Below are positions 26,088 to 34,253 of a stretch of DNA of 64,000 nucleotides, piece after piece. The DNA lies in assembly GCA_028278645.1 (NCBI GenBank), contig JANQDZ010000014.1, positions 1 through 64,000 on the forward strand, given 5' to 3'. The notes under the pieces are model-generated. The model did no database searches. It was not told the origin of the DNA and worked only from the letters and a program-made list of their open reading frames with translations. The DNA comes from Longimicrobiales bacterium (GTDB lineage: Bacteria > Gemmatimonadota > Gemmatimonadetes > Longimicrobiales > Gaopeijiaceae). The translations under genes and the position numbers were made by a program. Numbering within the stretch: position 1 is the stretch's first letter; every line of letters begins with the position of its first letter.

Positions 26088-28576
26088 CGCAGGGCCTTCA
26101 TGGGATCAACGCCCGATGCCTTCCGTGCTGGAAGGTACCCGGCACCAAGGGCCACTCCGGTCAGGAGGATGATCCCCAAACCGATCACAACGGGATCAAA
26201 CCCTTCCATCTCAAAGAGGAGTGACTGAGCCCCCCGCCCCATCCCTACCGCAGCCAACACACCGATTATCCCCCCAATAGCCATCATCTTGCCTACCTGC
26301 CGGAGGACCATCCCTCGGACGGTTGGACGGGAAGCACCGAGGGCCATCCGCAAACCGATTTCTCTTGTCCGTTGGGCCACCGAATACGCCAGCACACCGT
26401 AAAGCCCGATGGCGGCCAGGATCGTGGCCAGGACCGCAAAAGCCGAGGAGAGCGTTGAGATCATCCTGTCCATGAAGACGTTCTCGAGGACCTGGGTCTC
26501 CAGGGTTTTGAGGTCCTCCAGGGGGAGGTTTGGATCCAGGCCGGCGATGACCTGCCTAGCGCCTTGGAGAACGGAGGTGGGATCCATGCCGGTTCTGATA
26601 TAGAAGGTCATGGCTCCGATTCTCGGATCCTGTCTGTAAGGGATAAAGATCTGGGGCGGAACGGCGTCTTTGACTTCCGAATACTTCGCGTCCTCCACTA
26701 CTCCGATCACGTCGAGGTTGAGCTCCCCGCCGCCCCTCATCCCCACCCGCTTCCCGACCGATCCTCGTGGATCCAGGCCGAACTTTCGCGCGAAGGCTTC
26801 GTTGATCACCGCAACCGTAGGCGCCTCGCCGGCGTCGAGGGGGGTGAACTCCCTTCCGGCCAGAAGTTGGATTCCGAGGGTTTGAAAGAAGTCCGGTCCG
26901 ATAATGTTGTAGTTTGAGTGGACATCGGTATCAGGGCCCGCTTCGAACCCTTCAACAGCCACAGACGAACCTGAGTTGTTTCCAGACAGGATCGGGATCA
27001 TGCCAAGGGAGACCTGCGTGACACCCGGGATCGCCGCCAGCTCGTCCTCGGCCCGTAAGAAAAGGTCTTTTGCTCGATCGAAGTCGTATCCGTTCAGGTA
27101 CGGCGCGATACGGAAGGTGACGATGTTTTCCGGGGAGAGCCCAAGGTCCACCCTGCTGACGTTTACTAGGCTCTTGATGAAAAGGCCGGCGGATACCAGG
27201 AGAGCCATGGACAGGGCGATTTGAGCAGTCACCAATGAGGTTCGAAACCTGGCCGCGGAACGGGCGCCGGCGGGTTGGCCTGAGTTGCCCTTCAGGATCG
27301 TAACCAGATCTGGCCGGGTGCTGTGAAGGGCTGGGTAGATCCCGAAAATGAGCCCGGTAGCGATGGAGAGTACGCCCGCGAAAAGGAACACCGGGGGGCT
27401 CAGCTGCACGGTTACGGTGGCCTGCGCTTCTGGAGGCAGAATGGATCCGATGAAACCCAGTGTCCACGAAGCCACAAAGAGGCTGGCGGCACCACCTATC
27501 ACTGCGAGCAAACAGGATTCGGTGATGAGCTGCCCCAGCAACCGCCCTCTTGAGGCTCCAAGGGAAGCCCGCATTGCGATCTCCGGGCCCCGGTGAGCCC
27601 CCCGGGCCAGAAGCAGATTCGCAATGTTCGCACACGCGATCAGGAGTACAACGCCGGTGATGGAAAGCAGGAGGAAGAGAGGGACTCGTGCCTCCGTGTG
27701 AAGGCGGCTCTGGCCTTTTCGGCCTTCAACCATCATGAGCTCTTTGGCACGGAACTGCTCCATGGTCTGGTCACTCATCCCAGACTGGAGAGGAGCCTCC
27801 ACTTCGTTGACGATGCTCTGGTAGAGCGTATTGAGCTCCGCATGGGCCTGCTCAAGGGTGAAACCGGGATTGAGCCGGCCAAAAACATAGGCCCAGTAGC
27901 TCCGGCGGTTCTCGAACCCTTGCCACCCGGGGCTCATGAGTTCCCGCATGGTGATGGGCACAAAAACGTCGGGCTGTGAACCCAACGTGGTTCCCTTGAA
28001 CCCGCGGGGGCCCACGCCGATCACGGTCAAGGGTTGGCCGTTGACCACAATGGTACCATCGATAACATCGGGATCGGATCCAAGCCGGTTTTGCCAATAC
28101 TCGTGGCTCAGAACCGCCACAAAGTGTCCCCCAATCGTCTGGTCGTCGGAGGGCGTTAGGAGCCGGCCAACGGTGGGTTGGATCCCGAGAACCTGGAAGT
28201 AGGAGCCCGACACCAGCATCCCTTGTCCGTTTTCGGTTTGCCCCGAATAGGCCAGGTTTGCGCCGAACTGGAAGTGGGCGGCCAGGCCGGCCATGCTCTG
28301 TTGCCCCTCCTGGAGGTCCCGGAACATCAGATAGCTGAAGACCTCTTCGCAGCTGCCGGCGTTGTTGCAGGATTGTGAGCCCGGCTTGGGCCCCGGGGCA
28401 CCCAGGTTCACGAGCCGTTCGGGTTCGAGGACCGGGAGAGGGCGGAGGAGCATTTCCTCGAAAAGAGAGAAGATGGCCGCGTTTGCCCCGATTCCCAGCG
28501 CCAGAGAGAGAACGGCCACCCCGGAAACGAAGGGTGTCCGGGTGAGCTTTCGAAGCGCGATCTTCAATCCCAACAT
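26078..28576 (-). CDS. ABC transporter permease, MacB-like with duplicated FtsX regions (ADOP family)
   Basis: 832 residues. It begins MLGLKIALRKLTRTPFVSGVAVLSLALGIGANAAIFS, the typical start of acidobacterial duplicated orphan permeases. An N-terminal MacB-PCD periplasmic domain (about 25-265) carries FRDLQEGQQSMAGLAA and a VVLSHEYWQNRLG-type segment. The first FtsX domain lies around 295-430, and after a second periplasmic part the last FtsX domain lies at about 720-832, ending with VDPMKALRYE. No ATPase gene is adjacent, as is usual for these orphans. They probably export peptides, antibiotics or lipids. The upstream 280 bases to the TPR gene contain its promoter and that of the divergent gene. 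Confidence 0.85.
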   Translation of the reverse strand: MLGLKIALRKLTRTPFVSGVAVLSLALGIGANAAIFSLFEEMLLRPLPVLEPERLVNLGAPGPKPGSQSCNNAGSCEEVFSYLMFRDLQEGQQSMAGLAAHFQFGANLAYSGQTENGQGMLVSGSYFQVLGIQPTVGRLLTPSDDQTIGGHFVAVLSHEYWQNRLGSDPDVIDGTIVVNGQPLTVIGVGPRGFKGTTLGSQPDVFVPITMRELMSPGWQGFENRRSYWAYVFGRLNPGFTLEQAHAELNTLYQSIVNEVEAPLQSGMSDQTMEQFRAKELMMVEGRKGQSRLHTEARVPLFLLLSITGVVLLIACANIANLLLARGAHRGPEIAMRASLGASRGRLLGQLITESCLLAVIGGAASLFVASWTLGFIGSILPPEAQATVTVQLSPPVFLFAGVLSIATGLIFGIYPALHSTRPDLVTILKGNSGQPAGARSAARFRTSLVTAQIALSMALLVSAGLFIKSLVNVSRVDLGLSPENIVTFRIAPYLNGYDFDRAKDLFLRAEDELAAIPGVTQVSLGMIPILSGNNSGSSVAVEGFEAGPDTDVHSNYNIIGPDFFQTLGIQLLAGREFTPLDAGEAPTVAVINEAFARKFGLDPRGSVGKRVGMRGGGELNLDVIGVVEDAKYSEVKDAVPPQIFIPYRQDPRIGAMTFYIRTGMDPTSVLQGARQVIAGLDPNLPLEDLKTLETQVLENVFMDRMISTLSSAFAVLATILAAIGLYGVLAYSVAQRTREIGLRMALGASRPTVRGMVLRQVGKMMAIGGIIGVLAAVGMGRGAQSLLFEMEGFDPVVIGLGIILLTGVALGAGYLPARKASGVDPMKALRYE

Positions 28577-28856
28577 TTAATCCTCCGCAGCAGATTGGGG
28601 ACGTCGGGTCCCCGTTTTTTCCTCTATAAGACGCTCGGGAGTCGGTCGAGGTTGGATTCCGGCTTTCTCGGCTCTTGACGAAGATCCGACGCCAAAAGAT
28701 TCGGGTGCGAGCCAGTATCGGCTTGTGGCAGGGTGCTCCCGGCGCTATGTAGCTAGATCTTCCCAAGAGCGTGATGGCAGACCTGAAAGGGGGTTTGATA
28801 CACTGTGAACGTGCTGTTCCACCGCCTCGAGCTCCGAAAGGATTAAGGAGACTGAA

Positions 28857-29858
28857 ATGCGAGAATTAGGCAGAAACCGGGGGCTGTCGGTGATGGTGAT
28901 GCTGGGTTCTCTCGGCCTGTGGGCCTGTGCGGGTGAAGGGGATCCCGGTCAGGGGAGCCAGGCATCCGGCTTCGCCCTGCCCTCCATACCGGATGCCATC
29001 CAGAGTCCCCAGACCCATTCTCTCTTTGGGGAGCCTCTTTTTGCGATGGCGGACACCTCTGGTGCCATCGCCGGAGCTGACGAAGCATTCCTCGAGGCCC
29101 CGGACGACGTGGGCCTCCTCATCGCCGCTGGGAGGGTCCGGAGGAACTTCTTCCACTACCGCCAGGCCATCGAGATCTATAGCCAAGCCATTGAGATGGC
29201 TCCGGAAGACTGGCGTCCATACCGCTTCAGAGGCCACAGGCATATCTCGTTGAGGGAGTTCGACAAGGCCGTAGCCGACCTGGAGAAGGCCCGGGAACTG
29301 GCGCCTTTAAACTGGGACGTATCCTATCATCTGGGCCTGGCCTATTTCCTTGAAGGACGGTTCGCCGACGCGGCTACGGAGTACCTCCGCTGTCTCGGAC
29401 TGGCGAGAAACCCTGAGGCCGTTTCCGCCCAAACCGACGCTTTTCGAAGCTGCTCCCAGAACGCCGATGATCCCGATTCGAGAATCGCCATGACGGAGTG
29501 GGCGGTGAGAGCCAGTGCCCGGTCCGGGCAGGAGGGTACCGCCGCCGAGTTGCTGAATGGGATTCCAGAAGGGTTGGAGATCGGAGAGAACCTCCCATAC
29601 TACCATGATCTCCTCTATTACAAAGGCGTCAAGACGGCCGCGGAGCTTCTCGATCCGGGGCCCGACGCGCCCTACCGAAAGGAGACGGTTGGGTACGGGG
29701 TAGCCAACTGGCTCGTAGTCCAGGGGGATACGACCGGGGCGATCCAACTTCTGGAAGAGTTGGTTGAGGATTCTCACTGGCCCGGGTTCGGAAGGATTGC
29801 AGCCGAGGCTGATCTCTATCGCCTCACGGGCGGTTCGGGGATCTCCCAGCCGAAGTAG
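28857..29858 (+). CDS. TPR-repeat lipoprotein
   Basis: 333 residues. The signal ends in GLWACAGEG, a plausible lipobox at about C21. Tetratricopeptide repeats occupy roughly residues 85-205, with the pattern ALEIYSQAIEMAPEDWRPY and DLEKARELAPLNWDVSYHLGLAYFLEGRF. Such proteins are binding scaffolds in the envelope. AGGAG precedes ATG 28857, and 280 bases separate it from the divergent permease. No enzymatic domain is visible; partners are unknown. Confidence 0.75.
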   Translation: MRELGRNRGLSVMVMLGSLGLWACAGEGDPGQGSQASGFALPSIPDAIQSPQTHSLFGEPLFAMADTSGAIAGADEAFLEAPDDVGLLIAAGRVRRNFFHYRQAIEIYSQAIEMAPEDWRPYRFRGHRHISLREFDKAVADLEKARELAPLNWDVSYHLGLAYFLEGRFADAATEYLRCLGLARNPEAVSAQTDAFRSCSQNADDPDSRIAMTEWAVRASARSGQEGTAAELLNGIPEGLEIGENLPYYHDLLYYKGVKTAAELLDPGPDAPYRKETVGYGVANWLVVQGDTTGAIQLLEELVEDSHWPGFGRIAAEADLYRLTGGSGISQPK

Positions 29859-30759
29859 CGGAATGGGTCCCTCATTCTCCGCAGCGGGTCGGTGGATAGC
29901 GTCTCGGCCCCTTTTGTTGTCGTATCTATCTTTTTCCTTGGCGTGGCCTCCCTGTCCGCGCAAAACGCCCATGGAAACCAGCGGGTCTTTGGTTTCCATT
30001 TCCGAACTGTTGCCCAAAATCGGTTGATCCAGTCGCCGGTTTCACCCGGTCGTTGAGGCAGCCGTTCACGCCCCTGAGCGCCCTCTCGGCTGGCCCTTCC
30101 GAGCCCGGGCCGGAACTGGTGGAATAACCCTCCTATTGGTCCCAGGTAGAGCTGAGCGCGAATATCTGTCATTCCCCTCTCCGAGAAGGTCTTGAAGGCT
30201 CCTTTGCCGAATAAGCCAATGGAATAGCGCCTTTCCGGCATATTCTTACGCACTTTGTGAGGTAACTTTTCCGGGAGAAACTTCATATACCTTTTTATCC
30301 CGAGGAGTATGGATATTCACGGCTACACGCCGAGACGTTCGGTAGGGCTTGCCTTTTTTTCGATATTTTGACTCTGAAGCTTCGAATATGGGATATACGG
30401 GTGGCCCGACCGGATCTGCTCAGGCCGATGGAGGCTTTCCTGGCCCCTTCCAAAAGCTTTTCCGCGGGTTTTCGGAAACAAATGACGGCCAGAATGCCCT
30501 TGTGGGACAGACGTTTCCTCATTAGGTAGTAGTGGTGGTTTCGGCGCCACACTCACCTCGCGTAAGCGCAGTGGAATCGCAATCCGATAGGAACTCCAGG
30601 GCCTTGTGCGGCGTAAAGAAACCCACTACCGATATGCCTTAGGCAAACAATTGAGATTCACACGACTGATGATTGGCGGGTCCCCTCATGCCCCCAACAG
30701 GCGGTCGGCTAGTAGCGTGGAGTTGAAGTAAAGCACCCTCATCCTTTCAGGAGAGCCAG
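29859..30759. other. About 900 bp without a convincing gene
   Basis: This is the longest non-coding stretch of the window and is more AT-rich than average (notably 30130-30400). A GTG-started frame at 29892-30056 would encode a 54-residue peptide with a signal-like stretch (APFVVVSIFFLGVASLSAQ) but lacks a ribosome-binding site; it may be the relic of a secreted protein. Two minus-strand frames (29816-30286 and 30295-30552) have unlikely composition. No tRNA, tmRNA or repeat was recognised. The last 160 bases should hold the promoter of the HU gene. Confidence 0.5.
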
Positions 30760-31053
30760 ATGAACAAGACGGAAATGGCGGAGAAGTTGGCGAAGAAGTG
30801 CGACCTGTCCAAAGCCAAGGCCCTCGATGTCGTGAACGCGATCTTCGACACGGCTCCTGGTGGCGGAATCATCGCCGTTGAGCTCGATGCCGGGCGCAAG
30901 GTTGGAATCACCGGTTTCGGCACTTTCTCCACCAAGCATCGGGGTGCCCGGACCGGCCGGAACCCGGCCACGGGTCAGGAGATCACCCTGGCTCCGAAGA
31001 CCTACCCGGTCTTCAAGGCTGGTAAAGGCCTCAAGGATCGCGTAGCACAGTAA
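30760..31053 (+). CDS. HU-family DNA-binding protein
   Basis: 97 residues, close to the 90-residue norm. A helical N-terminus (MNKTEMAEKLAKKCDLSKAKALDVVNAIF) is followed by the beta-arm signature VGITGFGTFSTKHRGARTGRNPATGQEI, which holds the GFGxF core and the Pro at the tip of the DNA-bending arm. It compacts and bends DNA as a dimer. AGGAG precedes ATG 30760. A terminator follows directly, so it is monocistronic. Confidence 0.92.
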   Translation: MNKTEMAEKLAKKCDLSKAKALDVVNAIFDTAPGGGIIAVELDAGRKVGITGFGTFSTKHRGARTGRNPATGQEITLAPKTYPVFKAGKGLKDRVAQ

Positions 31054-31070
31054 TCGCGATCGCTGGGTGC

Positions 31071-31118
31071 GGCCAAGGGCCCCCAGGTGCCTTGACCTGG
31101 GGGTCTAGGCCGGCTTTT
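31071..31118 (+). terminator. Terminator of the HU gene
   Basis: Perfect 9-bp GC-rich stem, CCCCCAGGT (31080-31088) with ACCTGGGGG (31095-31103), a 6-base loop, and flanking GGCC/GGCC that could lengthen it. It is followed by GGCTTTT. Confidence 0.7.
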
Positions 31119-31224
31119 CCCCAAAACTGAAACCGCTTGAAATCGGACTTGACAGGGAACGAGGCCTTTGCGAGCCTTGTTCAGGACTGAAGCTAGTCTC
31201 GAGTTTGATTTCTCGAAGGTGAAG

Positions 31225-31260
31225 GCGGAGGTCTTCCTAAGGAGACCCTCGCTTTTTTTT
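31225..31260 (+). terminator. Rho-independent terminator of a candidate small RNA
   Basis: A stem of about 11 pairs with one mismatch (31225-31236 with 31241-31252) around a CTAA loop is followed by eight consecutive T (31253-31260). There is no gene between it and the HU terminator, so it must end a non-coding transcript or read-through. Confidence 0.7.
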
Positions 31261-31263
31261 CTG

Positions 31264-31348
31264 GTGGCTAGGTAGCCACAGACCCCGCGCGGGGTTTGCC
31301 GCGCACGAAAAAGGTAGTCGGTTAGGTACGGATCATCCGCACACCGAC
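31264..31348 (+). promoter_or_regulatory. Structured 5' leader of the cold-shock gene
   Basis: Three perfect hairpins occur in 85 bases. GTGGCT/AGCCAC has loop AGGT (31264-31279). CCCCGCGCGGGG is self-complementary (31283-31294). GTCGGT (31317-31322) pairs with ACCGAC (31343-31348) and encloses a CGG/CCG stem at 31329-31339. Cold-shock mRNAs are known for long structured leaders that switch with temperature; that function here is inferred. Confidence 0.5.
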
Positions 31349-31375
31349 CATCGAAACAACAAGGGAGCGCTGTTG

Positions 31376-31585
31376 ATGCGTACCAAGGGAACTGTTAAGT
31401 GGTTCAACGACCAAAAGGGCTTCGGCTTCTTGACCCCCGAAGACGGGAGCAGGGATTGCTTCGTTCACCATTCGGCCATCCAGTCAGAGGGTTTCCGTAC
31501 TCTTCAAGAGGGTGCCGAGGTCGAGTTCGACATCGTCGAGGGCGCCAAGGGCCCCGCGGCTGAGAACGTAGTCCAGGTTTCGTAG
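31376..31585 (+). CDS. Cold-shock protein (CspA family)
   Basis: 69 residues with the full OB-fold cold-shock domain: [15 protein letters not shown] contains the first RNA-binding box (KGFGF) and DCFVHHSAI the second (FVHH). It acts as an RNA chaperone. The ATG at 31376 is preferred over TTG 31373 just before it; GGGAG lies about ten bases upstream. The gene stands between the structured leader and a strong terminator, so it forms a single-gene transcript. Confidence 0.93.
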   Translation: MRTKGTVKWFNDQKGFGFLTPEDGSRDCFVHHSAIQSEGFRTLQEGAEVEFDIVEGAKGPAAENVVQVS

Positions 31586-31607
31586 CCACTGAGGCTGGAC
31601 TTATTGA

Positions 31608-31651
31608 GAGCGGGCCATGCCGAATCCTCGGTGTGGCCCGCTCGGTCTTTT
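31608..31651 (+). terminator. Terminator of the cold-shock gene
   Basis: Perfect 10-bp stem GAGCGGGCCA (31608-31617) with TGGCCCGCTC (31634-31643), with an inner CCGA/TCGG stem, followed by GGTCTTTT. It separates the cold-shock gene from the PAQR gene. Confidence 0.8.
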
Positions 31652-31692
31652 GTGGGGTACGATACTCGGACTCTGGCTTTAAAGAGGAGAAC

Positions 31693-32328
31693 GTGGCCAG
31701 AAACGTTCAGACACGAAGGGAAGAATTGGCGAACAGCATCAGCCACGGCGTTGCCTTCGCGGCTGCTTTGGCCGCCATCCCGATTCTAATCCTCAACGCG
31801 GTTCATAAGGGAGGTCCGGGGGCAGTGGTGGGCGGAGCCATCTTCGGGACGGCCACGGCTCTCCTCTACCTGGCATCCACACTCTATCACGCAACTCCCC
31901 CAGGAAAGGGTAAGACCCTGCTGAGGAAGCTGGACCACTCTGCAATCTTTCTCCTCATAGCCGGGACCTATACCCCGTTTACCCTCGGAGTCCTGGGGGG
32001 TGCATGGGGATGGTCCCTCTTCGGTGTTGTGTGGGGAATAGCAGTTGTCGGAGTTGGTGTGAAGCTGGTCGCGGGTCCTCGATACCCCAGGGTCTCTTCA
32101 GCCATGTACGTGGCCATGGGGTGGATGGTTTTGGTCGCCATCAGGCCACTCTGGTTGAGTGTACCCGGATGGGGGCTTTTCTTCCTCTTCCTGGGCGGAT
32201 TGGCTTATACGGGCGGTGTACCTTTCTATTTGGCTCGGGAGCTCCGGTATTCACATTTCATCTGGCATCTGTTCGTGATCGCCGGCACCACCTGCCATTT
32301 CTTCGCGGTTCTCAACTTCGCCGCCTGA
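31693..32328 (+). CDS. PAQR/hemolysin III family membrane protein
   Basis: 211 residues, seven membrane helices. Characteristic motifs of the hemolysin III/YqfA group are NSISHGVAFAAAL, ASTLYHATP, LDHSAIFLLIAGTYTPF, and SHFIWHLFVIAGTTCHFFAVL, which supply the conserved His and Asp thought to bind zinc. Bacterial members affect membrane-lipid homeostasis; hemolysis is only a historical label. GTG 31693 is chosen because AAAGAGGAGA precedes it and the earlier open frame runs through the terminator of the cold-shock gene. Confidence 0.83.
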   Translation: MARNVQTRREELANSISHGVAFAAALAAIPILILNAVHKGGPGAVVGGAIFGTATALLYLASTLYHATPPGKGKTLLRKLDHSAIFLLIAGTYTPFTLGVLGGAWGWSLFGVVWGIAVVGVGVKLVAGPRYPRVSSAMYVAMGWMVLVAIRPLWLSVPGWGLFFLFLGGLAYTGGVPFYLARELRYSHFIWHLFVIAGTTCHFFAVLNFAA

Positions 32329-32370
32329 CCCCGCACGCTGCCTGACCCCTCCCATAGATTGGGACGCAGA

Positions 32371-33792
32371 TCAGGACAGCAGGTAGTCGATCACGTCCCG
32401 GGCGGAATAGGAATCCCGGCCCCCTAGAAAGTCCTTCAACGTCCTGAGATCGTCACCGCTGGTCAGCAGGGGTGCCTCCTCCACGCCCTCACCTCTCGAC
32501 TGGGCATGGCCCACGTTGGCCAGGAGGGCGTTGCAGAGGCATTTCCGTCCCTCGGCATCCTCCTCCGATCCCCCTTTCGCGAGGAAGGTACGTACAGGCT
32601 CCGCCGGACACCGGTACCCGAGACTGCCATCGTCCTTTCGGAAAGGCACCCTCAGGTAGCCCAGGTCACAAACCCTCTTCCGGCTCTCGTACGTCTCCTC
32701 GCAGGTCAGGCTGGTTTGCACATCTACGGTCTTAAAAGGGAACCCCGTGGGCGAAGCCCTGTCTTCCGTTTTGACCTCGACTTCGTCTCGGCTGCACATC
32801 TCCAGGACCGACCGTTTCAGCCCCTCCAAAAGGCCGGACTCCCGGCAGTAGGCGAAGAGGGTACCCACCTGGATTCCAACGCCTCCGTCTTCCCGGGTTT
32901 CCTTGATGGTTCCCGGGCGCCCGGTCCCCCCAGCGACCCAGAATGGGAGCCCAAGCTTGGCCAGCTTTTTCAGGTCTACCGAATCCCTCTCCCCATAGAC
33001 CGGCTCGCCCCGTTCGTTTAGGCGCTTCTCCCCTCGAGGAGGAGCGTTGTGGCCTCCGGCAGTGGGACCTTCGACAACAAATCCGTCCACCCTCCCGTTG
33101 GCCTTCTTCGCCAACATGGTGGCCAGAGAGTTCGAAGAGATGATGGGAAGGAACTTGGGCCTCTTCAGCTTCGGAATCAGGCCACGAACGAACTCACCCG
33201 GATCAAAAGAGAGGCGTTCTTCTTTTTCCTCGGCCGGGCCGACAACATCGAAGCGAATGGAGGCCGGTTCATGGTTCGCCAGGGAGTCGAGGGCCCCGGG
33301 GATTTCCCTCGGAATGCCAGCTCCCATGAGGACGTAGTCCACCCCGGCCAGCATAGCACCGTAAAGGGAGGGGAGAGTGGGCATCTGGACTTTGGAAAGG
33401 AAGTTGATGCCGATTTTCCCTTCGTGGCCCTCCTTGGCAAGCCAAACCTCCACGAAGTTTGCAAGAATCGTCAGCTGATTCCTGGCGGAGTCGACTGCCT
33501 GTCGGTACATGGGAACGAGCGCATAGGGTTCCCCCTCTTCTCGACCCTCCGACCTAAAAAAACGACGCAGGGTTTCGGAAGCCACGGCGGGGGACGGGAA
33601 AGCGTCCATTGCCCGTCTTACATGTCCCCCGATATCCCCGTCCTGGAGACGTCGGACCAAGAGGTTGTCCAAGGCGGTGCCCGATACCACACCCAGCTGT
33701 CCCTGCTGGGCCACCGCCCGGGCCAGGGGCCAGCTGGAGATCCCGATCCCCATTCCGCCCTGAATGATCACAGGAAGGTTGTCTGCGTCCAT
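32371..33792 (-). CDS. Nitronate monooxygenase-family flavoprotein with Cys-rich C-terminal region
   Basis: 473 residues, longer than the usual 320-360. A TIM barrel begins with VIIQGGMGIGISSWPLARAV, the FMN site of 2-nitropropane dioxygenase-like enzymes, and continues with VEGPTAGGHN and VAGGTGRPGTIKE. The last 110 residues add seven Cys (LTCEETYESRKRVC, GYRCP, GRKCLC and others), not part of the standard fold; they could bind a metal or Fe-S cluster. The family oxidises alkyl nitronates or, in related branches, acts as an enoyl-ACP reductase (FabK). The gene converges on the PAQR gene and is separated from the next gene by a 140-base divergent region. Confidence 0.78.
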   Translation of the reverse strand: MDADNLPVIIQGGMGIGISSWPLARAVAQQGQLGVVSGTALDNLLVRRLQDGDIGGHVRRAMDAFPSPAVASETLRRFFRSEGREEGEPYALVPMYRQAVDSARNQLTILANFVEVWLAKEGHEGKIGINFLSKVQMPTLPSLYGAMLAGVDYVLMGAGIPREIPGALDSLANHEPASIRFDVVGPAEEKEERLSFDPGEFVRGLIPKLKRPKFLPIISSNSLATMLAKKANGRVDGFVVEGPTAGGHNAPPRGEKRLNERGEPVYGERDSVDLKKLAKLGLPFWVAGGTGRPGTIKETREDGGVGIQVGTLFAYCRESGLLEGLKRSVLEMCSRDEVEVKTEDRASPTGFPFKTVDVQTSLTCEETYESRKRVCDLGYLRVPFRKDDGSLGYRCPAEPVRTFLAKGGSEEDAEGRKCLCNALLANVGHAQSRGEGVEEAPLLTSGDDLRTLKDFLGGRDSYSARDVIDYLLS

Positions 33793-33932
33793 GATCCCAA
33801 AAACCGTTCGTCAGAAAACTTTTCTGAATCTAGGGAAGGGCTCGTAAGGAGGAAACGGCGTAGCCCGAGCCGCGACACCCCTTTACAACTTTCTGACTTG
33901 TGGCATCTCACGGCCGCGTGTAGCTACAGAGG

Positions 33933-34253
33933 ATGATCTCGGTTCCCCCCAAGGACTTCCTCCGGTCGACTTTTCGGGTGGCGTTTCTGGCCTGGGTGGG
34001 CCTCCGGGCCATCGTGGTTCTGGCTTGGCTGGTTCTCCGGGCCATCGTGGGGTCCCCTCAGCTCTCCCTTCCGGCGTCGATCTTCCTGATTTTTGGCGTG
34101 ACGGCAGTGGCTTTGGTGGAAAATTCCGTTTCTCGGGAGCGCCTCTTCTATGCGAACCTCGGCGTGGGTCGGCGGGTGACGGCGGGGATCGCCATGGCCG
34201 TGGCCACCGGTCTGGAGGTCATGGCCGGTCTGGCCTTCAGGGTACTTCTTTGA
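33933..34253 (+). CDS. Small membrane protein coupled to an ABC ATPase
   Basis: 106 residues with two or three hydrophobic helices (about 14-40, 47-63, 82-105) and a short basic loop. No family is recognised. Its stop TGA overlaps the TTG start of the ATPase by three bases, so the two are translated together and may form a small transport or lipid-handling unit. Read with the ATPase, it may be a membrane partner, but it is much shorter than ordinary ABC permeases. Confidence 0.6.
   Translation: MISVPPKDFLRSTFRVAFLAWVGLRAIVVLAWLVLRAIVGSPQLSLPASIFLIFGVTAVALVENSVSRERLFYANLGVGRRVTAGIAMAVATGLEVMAGLAFRVLL

Larger units (their letters stand above)
31119..31375 (+). ncRNA. Candidate small RNA or long structured leader upstream of the cold-shock gene
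   Basis: Between the HU terminator and the cold-shock gene are 257 bases without an open frame. A perfect TTGACA box lies at 31149-31154, but no good -10 box follows. A strong terminator stands at 31225-31260. Transcription from there would give a short RNA of about 80 bases. The terminator and the leader hairpins are separate from each other, so the first part could be an independent small RNA. Confidence 0.4.

Noticed and set aside
29816-30286. 156-codon minus-strand frame
   Set aside because: It overlaps the end of the TPR gene, has no ribosome-binding site, no hydrophobic or domain pattern and no homologue that I recognise.
30295-30552. 85-codon minus-strand frame rich in Arg, Lys and Ser
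   Set aside because: Composition looks like translated noncoding DNA and there is no ribosome-binding site; a decayed transposase was considered but no motif supports it.
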